Shown in pieces: positions 49,198-60,945 of a DNA stretch of 64,000 nt (its first letter is position 1; every line of letters starts with the position of its first letter). The notes under the pieces were generated by a model. That model was given only the letters and a program-made list of their open reading frames with translations. It was not told the DNA's origin and did no database searches. The translations under genes and the position numbers were made by a program. The stretch is from positions 33,406,434 to 33,470,433 of the forward strand of contig JAFMSR010000005.1 in the NCBI GenBank assembly GCA_022818135.1. The letters are read 5' to 3'. Source of the DNA: Saxidomus purpurata (Eukaryota; Mollusca; Bivalvia; Venerida; Veneridae).

Positions 49198-50620
49198 AGC
49201 TAACCTGGCATAGGTGCCAGAGTTAGCTATTAGGATCACTCACCGTCTGTCCTACGTCCGTTAACATTTTCCTTCAAATAACATTTCCTCTGAAATCACT
49301 AGGCCAATGATGATGAAACATGGACGTCAGGGATGTTCCTTGCATGTCCTTTCATAGTGTTGTTCAAATAATTCCATTTCATGCAAAACTCTGGTTGCCA
49401 TGGCAATGGAAAGTAAGATCGTTAAAAATCTTTTGCTCAAAAACAGGAAGGCCTAGAGATTAGATATTTGGCATGAGGCATAACCTAGTGGACCTCTTCC
49501 AAGATTATTAAAATTTTGACCCTGAGTTAAAACTGACCTCACAAGAGGAGTAACTTGCTTTTACATAGGCTTATGTAGGAAAAACTCTAAAATCGTCTTC
49601 CCTAAAACCACAAAGCCTGATGATTAGATATTTAGCATGTGGCATTACCTAGTGGACCTTTATGAATATTGTTCAAATTATGACCCCTGGGGTCACTTCT
49701 TACTTATTAGGATCGAATTCTGTCTGGAATCCACTGTATGACCCACCCCCCTACCCACTACACACCCGGGTTTAAATTGACCACGCAAGGGGGGCTCACT
49801 TGTTTTTACATAGGCTTTTGTAGGAAAAACTTTAACAATTTTCTTTGAAACCATAAAGCTTAGATATTAAGCACGTTGGGATAACCAAGTGGACCTCTAC
49901 CAAGATTGTTTAAATGATGACGCCCAATCAAAATTGGCCATGCCAGGCAGTCATTTGATTTAACATAGGCTAATATAGGAAAAACTTTGAAAATCTTTAT
50001 TTCTGAAACCACAATGCCTAGAGCTTAGATATATGGCATGTATCATTGCCTAGTTAACATCTTCTAAGAGTGTTCAAATCATGTGTTATCCAACCTTAAA
50101 GCTAACCCTGGCAGATTGTACGTTGTCTGTCAACATTTTGATTCAAATGACATCTCCTCTGAAACCACTGGGCCAATGTTGATGAAAATGCATAAAACTC
50201 TACCAAAATTATTCAAAGAATTCCATTCCATGCAGAACTCTGGTTGCTATGGCAAAAAAAGGGAAAATCTTCTCTGAAACCACAGGGCCTAGAGCTTAGA
50301 TATTTAGCATGTTAGATATTTAGTATGTAGCATTGTCTAGAAGACCTCTTCAAAATTTGTGGTAACATTTTCTAGTGGACTTCTTCAAAGTATGTTCAAA
50401 GCATGCCCCCAGGGTCAAAATTTTCCCTGACCAGGGGGTCATTTGATAAAGAAAAAAGAAAAAACTTTTCTAAAACAACAAGGACAAGAGCTTAGATATT
50501 TGGTATGTAACATTGTCTAGTGGTCTTCCACCTACTTTGTTTAAATCAGGCTGCTGGAGTCAAAATTGACCACAACCACCAGGCAAGTGCACTTGTACTC
50601 AGGTGAGTGATATAGGGACA
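49198..50620. mobile_element. AGCTCACCTGGCAC repeats, two copies head to tail
   Basis: First hairpin at 49198 (AGCTAACCTGGCAT, GTGCCAGAGTTAGCT). A second left end is recognisable near 50098 (AAGCTAACCCTGGCAG, then GTCAACATTTTGATTCAAAT). Common right end AGGTGAGTGATATAGGGACA. Confidence 0.7.
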
Positions 50621-50629
50621 TCATGTACT

Positions 50630-50830
50630 TAATACAGTGATAGAGCACAATGAGGGGAAGTGCAGTGCCCAAGGTGCATAATTTTTTAATTGTCCCCCAT
50701 TATCACATTTTCTTGTCCTGAGCATAAATCGAACAGTACTGAAGGAAATTCTTTCAAATAGCAAATAATGAGGACACTCGGGGCAAGTGTAGTGCCTAAG
50801 AACAATAACTCAGTGTTGGTTTTTTGTGTT
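50630..50830. repeat. TGTCCGGAGC-type repeat fragment
   Basis: AGTGCAGTGCCCAAGGTGCA, TTTTCTTGTCCTGAGCATAA and AACAGTACTGAAGGAAATTC match the unit family of 51.5-53.0 kb. Confidence 0.6.
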
Positions 50831-50849
50831 GGCTTTGCCAGGCTGAGCT

Positions 50850-51455
50850 TTTCTAATTGATGATTGTCCACCGTCTGTCAACATTTTGATTCAAATGACC
50901 TCCTCTGAAACCACTAGGCCAATGTTGATAAAACTGTGCAGGAAATCAATGTTCCTTGCATGAAGCTCTACCAAAATTGTTCAAAGAATATCATTCCATG
51001 CAGAACTTTGGTTGCTATGGCAAGAAATAGGAAAAACTTTAAAAATCTTCTCTGAAACCACAAGATCTAGAGCTTAGATATTTGGCATGCAGCATTGTCT
51101 AGTAAACCTCTACCAAGATTGTTCAAATTATGAACCCCGGGTCAAAATAGACCCTGCACGGGTGGTCACTTAGTTTTGCATAGGCTTATATAGGAAAGAC
51201 TTAAAAAATCTTCTCTGGAACCACAAGACCTAGAGCTTAGATATTTGCCATGAAGCATTGCCTAGTAGACCTCTTCAAAGTTTGTTTAAATTATGACCTC
51301 TGGGGTCAAAATTGACCTTGCCTGAGGGGAGGAGGGGGGGGTCGTGCACTTGTTTTACAAAGAAGTATACATGTATAGGAAAACCTATTTGGTATATAAC
51401 ATTAGTGATTTTCCACCAGTCCAATATAGGGCCATCTTGGCCATCTTGTTTTGTC
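50850..51455. mobile_element. AGCTCACCTGGCAC repeat, 5'-altered copy
   Basis: Starts in GATGATTGTCCACCGTCTG without the full hairpin. Subrepeats and right end (ATAGGGCCATCTTGGCCATC) are present. Confidence 0.65.
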
Positions 51456-51459
51456 TCCC

Positions 51460-53030
51460 TATATTGATTTATCTTGCACAGAGCATGATAATCCCGCCAC
51501 TATAGTAAGGGGCTCTGCCCGTCTATCCATCAGTCTGTAGGCAGTGCATTGCCTAAGGACTAACTCTGCCTTGCCTAATTTTTTAATTATTCACCTTTGT
51601 TACGTTGTCTTGATTTTTTTTGTCCGGAGCATAACTTCAAAAGTACTGAAGGGAATTACTTGAAACTTAATACGGTGATAGCGTACAATAAGGGGAGGAG
51701 TTGAAGAACCATAACTCTATCTTGTCTAATTTTTTAATAATTTCCCTTTGTTACATTTTCTTGATTTTTCCTGTCCGGAGCATAACTCCAAAAGTACTGA
51801 AGGGAATTACTTGAAACTTAATTCAGTGATAAGAGTACAATAAGGGGAAGTGCAGTGCTTAAGAACCATAACTCTATCTTGCATAATTTTAAGCTCACCT
51901 GGCACAAAGTGCCAGAGTTAGCTATTAGGATCGCATTTCGTCCGGCGTCCGGCTGTCTGTCCATCCGTCCACCATTTCCTTCAAACGACATCTCCTCTGA
52001 AACCACTGGGCCAATGTTGATGAAACTTTGCAGGGATGTTCCTTGCATGAAGCTCTATCAATGTTGTTCAAAGAATTCCATTCCATGCAGAAGGTTGTTA
52101 TTGCAACAAGTAGGAAAAACTTAAAAAATCTTCTCTAAAACTGCAAGGCCGAGAGCTCAGATATTTAGCATGTGGCATTGTCTAGTGGACGTCTACCAAT
52201 ATTGTTCAAATTATGACCTCCGGGGTTTTACATTGGCTTATAGAGGAAAAACTTTAAAATCTTCTCTGAAACCATAAGACCTAGAGGTTAGATATTTGGC
52301 ATGTAGAAATGCCTAGTGGACCTCCACTAAGATTGTTCAAATTATGACCCCCAGGTTAAAATTGACCCCTCCAGGGAGTCACTTGATTTTACATTAAGCT
52401 TATACAGAAAAACTTTAAAAATCTTCTTCTGTGAAACCACAGATCCTAGAGCTTAGATATTTAGCATGTAGCATTGCCTAGTAGACTTATTCAAAGTTTG
52501 TTCAAATCATACCCCTGGGGTCAATATTGGCCTGCGCCAAGGAGGTCACTTTTACAAAGACGTATATAGGAAAACCTATTTGGTATGTAACATTGTCTTG
52601 TGGTCTTCCACCTACTTTGTTCAAATCATGTTTCTTGGGTCAAAATTTACCACACCCATTAAGCAAGTGGACTGGTATTGAGGTCAGCGATATATGGCCA
52701 TCATGGCCCTCTTGTTTAATTACTCCCCTTTGTTGCATTTTCTTGATTTTTCTTGTCATAAGCATAACTTCAAAAGTACTGAAAGGAATTACTTGAAACT
52801 TAATTCAGTGATAAGAGTACAATAAGGGGAAGTGCAGTGCCCAGGAACCATAATGATATCTTGCATAATTTTTTAATTACTCTCCTTTGTTACTTTTTGA
52901 TTTTTTTTGTCCGGAGCATAACTCCAAAAGTAATGAAGGGAATTACTCGAAACTTATACAGTGATAGAGATCAGTGATAGGAAGTACATGCCCAAGAACC
53001 ATAATTCTTCCTGCCTAACTGTTCCCCGCC
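51460..53030. repeat. TGTCCGGAGC tandem repeat interrupted by another repeat
   Basis: Units with AAAAGTACTGAAGGGAATTA and AGTGCAGTGC-CAAGAACCAT at 51.60, 51.77, 52.75 and 52.91 kb. The run is broken at 51891 by the element ending about 52717, after which TAATTACTCCCCTTTGTTGC resumes the unit. Confidence 0.75.
51892..52717. mobile_element. AGCTCACCTGGCAC repeat, complete copy
   Basis: Left hairpin AGCTCACCTGGCAC with GTGCCAGAGTTAGCT; right end GGCCATCATGGCCCTCTTG. Cleanly nested in the surrounding tandem repeat. Confidence 0.8.
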
Positions 53031-53150
53031 AGTTACTTATTTAAAACTCACCTGAACATATTGTGATCGCCTTGAGTCTGTCATATGTCTGTCCTCTGTC
53101 GTCTGTCTGTCCATATTTAATCTTGTGTATGCAAGAGAGGTTGCATTTTT

Positions 53151-53992
53151 AGCTCGACTATTCGGAGAATATGGAGAGCTATTACAGTCACTAATCTTGT
53201 GCGTCGGCGTCGGCGTCGGCGTTGCTTCTTTTGTTAAAGTTTTGCCTGCTAAGTACTATCATGCACATATCTCAGTAACCACTTATGATATTGACTTGAA
53301 AATTTGTTCATGTCTTTAGGGGTGTCATACAATCAAGTCAGATAACTCTTGTATAAATTTAGTACAAATTATGGCCCTTGTTTGACTTTGAAAATTTGGT
53401 TAAAGTTTTGCCTGCTAGGTACTATCATGCACATATCTCAGTAACCACTTATGATATTGACTTGAACTTTGTTAATGTCTTAAGGGGTGTCACACAGTCA
53501 AGTCAGATAACTCGTGTTTAAATTTAGTACAAATTATGGCCCTTGTTTGACTTTGAAAATTTGGTTAAAGTTTTGCCTGCTAGGTACTATCATGCACATA
53601 TCTCAGTAACCACTTATGATATTGACTTGAAACTTTGTTCATGTCATAAGGGGTGTCACACAGTCAAGTCAGATTACTCTTGTTTAAATTTAGTGCAAAT
53701 TATGGCCCTTGTTTGACTTTGAAAATTTGGTTAAAGTTTTGCATGCAAGGTACTATCATGCACATATCTCAGTAACCACTTATGATAGTTATATCAAACT
53801 TAGTAATAGTGTTCAGGGGTACATTTTGTATCAAACAATTAATTTACAAAAAATTAAATATGTAGTGATAGATTTTGACTTTTTTTATGATTCAACTTTC
53901 CTAGTTTATACTTAATAGTTAGCAGAATTTTGTTTTGCTATTATACTGATAAAAGTTTTGTTTTATTAGCAAACACCCACAATAGTCGAGCT
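53151..53992. mobile_element. TIR element with four 166-bp tandem units
   Basis: Perfect 12-bp inverted ends AGCTCGACTATT (53151-53162) and AATAGTCGAGCT (53981-53992). Four units begin GTTAAAGTTTTGC at 53233, 53399, 53564 and 53730, i.e. 165-166 bp apart. A (GGCGTC)n run lies near 53205-53220. Inserted within the repeat family that continues at 54.0 kb. Confidence 0.85.
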
Positions 53993-53999
53993 TGCTGTC

Positions 54000-54650
54000 T
54001 TATGGACAGTATGACTGCCTTGATGAAATTTTGGTCGAGATTGAATATTGGTCATCTGGGGTCAAAAACTAGGTGACGGTCAAATCATAGAAAAACCTTG
54101 TGTTTGCAATAAAGGTTGCATTTTTCATTGGATTTTCATGAAACTTGGTCAGCATAAATGTTAAAATGAAATGTAGATCGAATCTGAATATGGGTCATCT
54201 AGGGTCAAAAACTAGGTCATTGGGTCAAATCATAGTAAAACCTTACGTATACTATAGAGGTTTCATTTTTCATTGGATCTTCATGAAACTTAGTCAGCAT
54301 AACTGGCTTAATGAAATTCAGGTTGAGTTCTAACATGGGTTATCTAGGGTAAAAGATAAGTCATGGGGTCAAATCATAGAAAAACCTTGTGTATGCAATA
54401 GAGGTTGCATTTTTCATTGCATCTTCATGAAACTTAGTCAGTATAATTGCCTTGATAAAATCCAGATTGAGGTCGAATATGTGTCATCTAGGGTCAAAAA
54501 CTAGGTCATGGGGTCAAATCATAGTAAAACTTTACGTATACTATAGAGGTTGCATTTTTCATTGGATCTTCATGAAACTTGGCCAGTATGATTGTCTTGA
54601 TGAAATTTAGGTTAGGTATGAATATGGGTCAAAGGTCAAGGTAAGGTGAC
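54000..54650. repeat. tandem repeat, 145-bp units
   Basis: GTCAAATCATAG starts at 54079, 54224, 54368 and 54513 (145, 144 and 145 bp apart); the unit includes TCTTCATGAAACTTAGTCAG. A left piece before 53151 (TTGTGTATGCAAGAGAGGTT) belongs to the same array. Confidence 0.85.
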
Positions 54651-57600
54651 CACCCAAACTCTGTAATTTTGGAAAAAGTTGTTAAAGGGACAAGGTGAAA
54701 TTACAGTGAGCCTTGTTATTTTGGAGACTGTAATTCAAAGGTCAAGTCAGATGTGACTGCCTGAGCCCTGTTTAATTTTGGACAGAAAAGGTCAAAGTGG
54801 ATGTAACAACCTGTGCCCAAAAGGTTGAAAGGTGGAACTGACAACCGAAACAGGAAATAAAGAAGTTTCCACAGAAGATTTGATATGATATGCAGTTGAA
54901 CTTTTTGTTTAATGTCCACCAGGGTCTGTATATTACACGTAATATACGGACCCTGTGTCTACCAATGCTTTGCTATGGTTCAGACTGCAACAGATAGCTT
55001 GGGTGAGCAAGAAGGCCAGTTAAGTGTTCTTGTTGGGTTGGTGTTCTTGTTTGGTCTGATGTCTAGCAATTCTGTTAATAACTGCTGCTGTTTGAAGTGA
55101 GTCTGCAACAACCAGTATCGGTTCCTAAAATAGAGAGATTCCTTTTATTGATTTAAGGTCAAATAAAAGTCAAGGTCACTTTGCTCAGTAATACAATCAC
55201 AGAGCCATTTTACATGGGGCCTTTAATGCTACTTGTGTTTTTATTCTAAGTTTTAAGTTTAAGGCCCCACACTATACATGATTTATAGTGATGAATTCTG
55301 TATCTGAAGCTTGAGCCTTGTGATTTGTCATTGTATTTTTGTATCAGGTGAACAACAAGTGTCTATTATATGAGTTTCTTGATGCAAAAGTGTCTCGGTT
55401 AACAGAGTAATCATCTCTCTCGGGACGTATAGGCATCACTACAATACTCTGCTTGAAAATAAAGCCTTCATTCCCAGTTTGATTAATTCTGTATGCTTTT
55501 AAGTCTGCATGTCTGAGATGAATGTATTGATATTTTTGCCCTCTGTCGCATTTTTATGGATGCACGGCTGATGTAACTCGTGCGTGAGATAAAGCCTTTT
55601 AGGGTAATATATCGGAATATCACTGTCATTTCAGTTATGATTTGTATTAAGTTATTTTCATTTTTGAAGCACATCCATAATTTTATTGGCTCTGCAGTCT
55701 CGCATGTGCCTCTAAGTAGGATATGCTTTGTGTCTCGAGTCTCCTGGGACGAAAAACACATAATGAATTGCTTTCCTGTATGTAAACGTAGCATCTAAGT
55801 TCAGGAAACTGATTGATTCTTCTTTTTTGAACTGCAATTGATCGCTTCCAACTGTTTTCATCTTGTTTTTATGCTTGGATGTACAAAGAATATAAAAAGC
55901 AGTTGGACAAACTAGACTGTCACCCTCTGTGTCCCCAGATGAAGTTTCATGATAAGTTGATAACGGAGAACCAACTTGAAAGACTGCTTTGAAGTTACTT
56001 CATATGTGCTTGTGTATTTGATTTCATTAAGTGTTGCCAGAGGGCATAAGTCCCTTTCTGATAAAATGATGCTTCTTTTTGTACAGCTAATTCAACCCAT
56101 GTCAAAAGATATTCTTACAAGTTTGTTTCCTAGAAATAAATGTTTGACAACTTTGAAAATTCATATTTTCTAGGCATTGAAAAATAAAAGTTTGCCCAAC
56201 ACCCATTTTCAGAATAGTTTTACAAAATTATTTTGTTTTTATGAGAACTCTGGCTATATTTCATAATATATGCATATTTATTTAGTCTCGATTGCGAAAC
56301 AAGTTCTTACAACTTATGTCACGGAACTATGTGACATGTTCGTGCTTACATTAATCACACTCCATACAGATGTAATCAACCCCAAAGAGAGTGTGGAATT
56401 GTCTGTGTTTTGCCTAAGGACATTACCACTACTTGGGCACTGTTTGGGATCGAACCAGGTTCCCTCTGATCCCGATTTATATTCCATATTATATAATTGT
56501 ATTCTATGTCAAACTGCCCTTTCAACCCATTCCAAGCATGCTTCAGATTGGTGTGAAATATCAGTATTTTTGTTTGCATTAAAGTCCCAGGATTTTTTTG
56601 AATTTTCTGATATTGTAAAATAAATATAGGTATTATGATGAGCTAATAAACTTGAAACTGATCACATCCAGGTCATCAGTACAATAATGGCTTGAATATC
56701 GATTTAAACTAATTTCTCAGAGTAGATAAATATGTAAGATCCCTGCTTCGATCGAGCGAATTCGCAAAGTTACTCCCCTTTGTGTTTTTTAAAAGTAGGG
56801 GTTACTTCCCTTTAAATTTTTACGCCATTTGCAAGATGACGATATGAAATTGAATAAATGTAAAGGTAGGTACAAGTTACTTCAAGATGGTATAGATAAA
56901 TCTAGTCTTCCGGTAATTAATTCGACGTTTAAGCCAGCGAGATAGTTTTTGGATGGTTTCTGCTACGGCTTGACAACAATATAAATATCAGATAAAAATC
57001 CGGAGAGCCGCATCTGTCAAGGATAAATCATAAAATGTAATCACTGAAATTTGACTCTGTATTAAACGGAGAGAAACAGCTGTAGAAAGTTTGGTGCAGT
57101 ATATATCTACTGGTTTGTCGTGGAAACAAAAGCAGTTTAGCTAATCATCAGTAAAAATCGGTCATACACGCCATTTATCCAATCAGATTATACGATCGCT
57201 TTTATTTCTTCATTAAACACTCAATCTCGCTTAACAAAGGCAAATAGAAATTAGAAAACTGAAATTTTCAATGTCAGCAAAGTATTATTATTTGTGGCAT
57301 TTCGGATTAAAATGGGTCTTAGTAAAATAAATCTGAAGTTTTATGAGTACATGTGTCTTACTTCGTAAGATATCTGTCAAAAGGTCAATACACCTGATTA
57401 AGTTTTAAGACCATTTACGAGACATTACCTATCTTATAATAGCACAAACTATAAATTAAACGGTATATATCAATGAACTTTATTTTGGTACTTCCATTAA
57501 AAAACACATATGCCCATACGAATCCGTGAAACTGATTATGCTAGGACAAAAACATAAAATGACAATACAAATTTAATACCGACAATTCAAACATATTTCT

Positions 57601-57760
57601 AGATTAATTTACATCTATTATTTTGATTTCTTGAACCATAATGTCATTATAACTATAAATTTAATCTGTTTATATGAATAAAAGCACACCTTCTGTTAAA
57701 AATATCAGCCTGTTACTTAATTTTGATTACTATGGTTTTGTCTTTTGCACATAATGTAAA
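54651..57760. other. no recognisable gene
   Basis: A partial TTAAAGTCCCAGGAT repeat at about 56578-56640 and a SINE-like fragment (GCCTAAGGACATTACCACTA, GGATCGAACCAGG) at 56360-56480. Otherwise unremarkable. Confidence 0.5.
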
Positions 57761-58180
57761 CATAACTGTCCCGTTTCTGGTGTGACATTGTCCCGTACAT
57801 TGTGTTGCAATCCTAGCTGTGTTTAACAAATATATATGAACAAGTTGACTAACGTTTTCATTATTATGGTCATCAAGGGGCAATGTCGGTAAAGTTCAAT
57901 TGTAAATTTGTATCAACTAAAATATGAATGGAAAAACAGATTGTAAAAAACAAACAAAAATCTTTGAACAATATTGTTTTAATACAACAAATTCGGCAAC
58001 ATCATGATCAATTCCCATGTCAGTATAAACCCAAGATTTAAAGATGGTTTATTAAAACTTTTACATCTATACATAATCCTTTACGAACTATCAAACGAAT
58101 CTAAATTTATGACAGTTCCATTGTTTCACAGTTTGTTTCGTTGTCCCATATTTTGCAGCAATTTTTCATTCCTGAACACA

Positions 58181-60728
58181 TCAGTCATTAGCCTCCGTAT
58201 CTCCCTCATTCATGTGCACACATTTCTCTTTCATAAACAAGTTTATTTCATTGTCCACGCTAAACATTCTTTGGCTTCTTCCAGTTGGTTTTGGGGCTTC
58301 AATAGCTTTAAGAACATTCCTATTATTTGTCCATATTTTGTCCGGTTGTCTTGGCCACTTGTAACGACCTTCAACTTTGCCACATTCTTCAATACAATTG
58401 ACCTCAACTTCGCCATCTTCCTCATCAATGTCTGTTATTTGGCCGATATAACATCTCTTGTCATAGACAACAACCACAAAATCATCAAGTTTCCAACCTG
58501 ATATTGGGTAACTCTTTTCCTCTGATCTAACGTCGTTTTCATCAGGTTTGCTGCCACTTTCACTTTCATTGTTATTTTCATCAATAACTGCTCGTACAGG
58601 TTTTTTCATGGTCATGTTCTGTTTCATCCACATGCACAGAGTAGTATCAGAAAATCCGTTTCCTTTAAAGCAGTCATTGCATACACATGTTGTTTCTCTT
58701 GTGCGCAGACAACCAGGTGACACTACACTGTGTATTTTCATTGTACCTTTTATGGGTTTAATAAGTCCACTTTCATTCTCAACTCTTTGTCTGCTGCAAT
58801 TGTATTCTTCTTCATTCACTTCTACATACTGGATTTGACTGTCAGATTCTGATGCCCACTTGAAGAAGTCGTCTGCATCCTGGATGATTATCTTTCCTCG
58901 CTTTATAGCATTATCTGCGTTTCTTTTTGTTGTTCCCCCGATCCCATCACATGGACCCTTTCCATGTCCTGCTTCGAAAAACTGCCAGGAGCCTGTAATA
59001 CCATGAAGTGAATCGAGCCTGCTGATGAAGTCAAATACGGTTTTATTTCTGTATTGTGACGTTGGTGAGTCTGTCCAAAAATGTTTTGCCTTTAAGTCAG
59101 GAACGTACTCTTTGGCTATTTCAATCACCTTTTCAGATATAACCAGAACCATTGACGCATTGTGATTAAGTACTTCTGAGACGAAAACCACGCACTTATG
59201 TTCTAACTGACCATTTTCATTTTTCTTGTACATGACTGTTGGGTGTAAGGTAATGGCTGTTGCATTCCAGTATGCACTCTGAACTTCCTAAAGATTCTGG
59301 CAACAGTAATTTTCACTGAAGTCCATTTGCACAAGAACGTGGTCTTCAGGTAACTTCTCCTTCATTTCTTTAACACCTTTGTACTGCGCCACTACTTTCT
59401 TTATATGGTTAGCAAACTCCTGGTATGTCTGTTTCATTAGTGTAATGAACTCTTCCTTTGGTAATTCTATGTCAACGACTCTCATTTTCTGTTTACCATC
59501 TTTCATTTTCTGCCTCTTCCATTCTTGAAATCTCACACTAGTAACATTGATGCCATGAAGAATCACGTCCAATGCTTCTTCTGTATTGTAAATTTCCATA
59601 AATTTATCAGGACTTGTGATTGCCGAAATCTTGTAGTTTTTGAGACATCTTAGTTTCAGTGCAAAATTTTGATGTTTTTGACACAAACAAACACTCCTTG
59701 TAGAAAAATTCACATGGGCAATTGATGGCGGTTTCTTGCGACAGAAAGTTGCATGGGATACTTTGTATGAAGATTCAGCTTGGAATTTTGTATGCAAATT
59801 GTACATGTAGTCATTCAGCACACACTTCTGAACCTTACCCTTTCCCACCTTCACAGCATCAGCTTTGCCTGGCAACATCCTAGAATTATCATCTCTTTCT
59901 AAAAACTCTCTGATATCTTTGTTAATCTTGTTATTCATGTCCTCTCTTCGTGTGCGCTTTCTGATTTCAATCAACTTCCTGTGTCCATTTAAGTTTCTTC
60001 TATTGACACCGGTGCTCTCACTTAACCTTTTCTTCATTCTGTATTTCTTTATCTTTTCACCTGAAACAATGGGTCTAACAAAACTTGCATTATTAACTCT
60101 TGACGCTTCCTTGATTTCTTCGGCAATGCATTCTGCAAATAACAATTTCTGTTTCACTTCAGGAGCTCTCGATGGATCAATACCATTGTCTCTCAACAAT
60201 TTTTCCGTTTTGCTTTTTGCTGTATTTGGTGTTACTTTATGTGTATGTTCAAGTCTATTCAATTTCTTTCGTGTTGTATTCAACTTCAGTTTCAACATCT
60301 CGTTTTCCGATTCTAATCTCTTGTTCTTTCTGTATTGTTTTGCTAGCGCTCTGGATACCCTTTTACGTCCACGCGATTGTCTACTACTACTCTGTGGTGT
60401 ATTAAAGGGCATTTTGACTGTAAGTGGGCTATGCAGTCGTGCTGCTGACACCATTTTCGTCAATTGCTTCATCTCTAATATTTTGCTGATCATGCCTTGC
60501 AATGTCTTGGTCGTTTTCCATTGCAGCTGCTTTCCTTTTCTTACTGTATGTTGCACAATGTTTCCTATTCATCTCACGTTTGTGCTCTTGTTCCTCGATA
60601 CTTAGCTCTGATACAGGTACACGGTAAGCCCTTATTCTCTCCCGTTCATGTCCAAGCCACACATCACCTAATTGTTGTTTCTTTCGTGATCTGTATTCCT
60701 TCATTCATTGTGATTTTGATTTTGCCAT
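58181..60728 (-). pseudogene. transposase-like protein, three inactivating lesions
   Basis: Minus-strand reading in order: ATG at 60728 with TGA seven codons later; a basic N-terminus (60704-60429: KEYRSRKKQQ, WLGHERERIRAYRVP, EMNRKHCATYSKKR); a frameshift near 60430-60460; a main frame to 59288 with a basic coiled coil (SRALAKQYRKNKRLESENEM) and a Cys/His cluster (CLCQKHQNFALKLRC), ending QMDFSENYCCQNL; one in-frame TAG (59288-59290); then the same frame continues to 58181 with FWTDSPTSQYRNK, FFEAGHGKGPCDGIGG, a CVCNDC cluster and a C-terminal Tudor/SH3-like stretch (FVVVVYDKRCYIGQI, YKWPRQPDKIW). Acidic residues in MDF, WTD and FEAG...CDG could form an RNase H-type DDE/D site; that is inference. 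Similar uncharacterised proteins are, to my knowledge, multicopy in invertebrate genomes. Confidence 0.75.
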
Positions 60729-60945
60729 TCTGCAAAAAAAATAATATAATAATATCATGTTATTGGATACAAAAGTGAACCAAAATATATGTGAAGGAAA
60801 TGTGAGGTCGAAAAGGACTGTTTAAATGTGGTATGCATTAAAATCATCAGTTTTAATCTTTAACTGTTGGCTTGTTGCAAAATCTATGAAGAAAATTAAT
60901 ATGAAAGTGTGGTACTTTACTTATAGGGTCCTATTTCTGTACCAG

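Noticed and set aside
56270..56623. 117-codon ORF
   Set aside because: Overlaps SINE-like and TTAAAGTCCC repeat pieces; no coding signature.
60429..60556. N-terminal part of the 422-codon frame upstream of the frameshift
   Set aside because: The other frame (WLGHERERIRAYRVP...) looks like the true N-terminus; this stretch is its shadow.
58004..60605. + strand ORFs opposite the transposase-like gene (165, 96 and 246 codons)
   Set aside because: Antisense shadows of the minus-strand reading frame; hydrophobic, low-complexity products without motifs.
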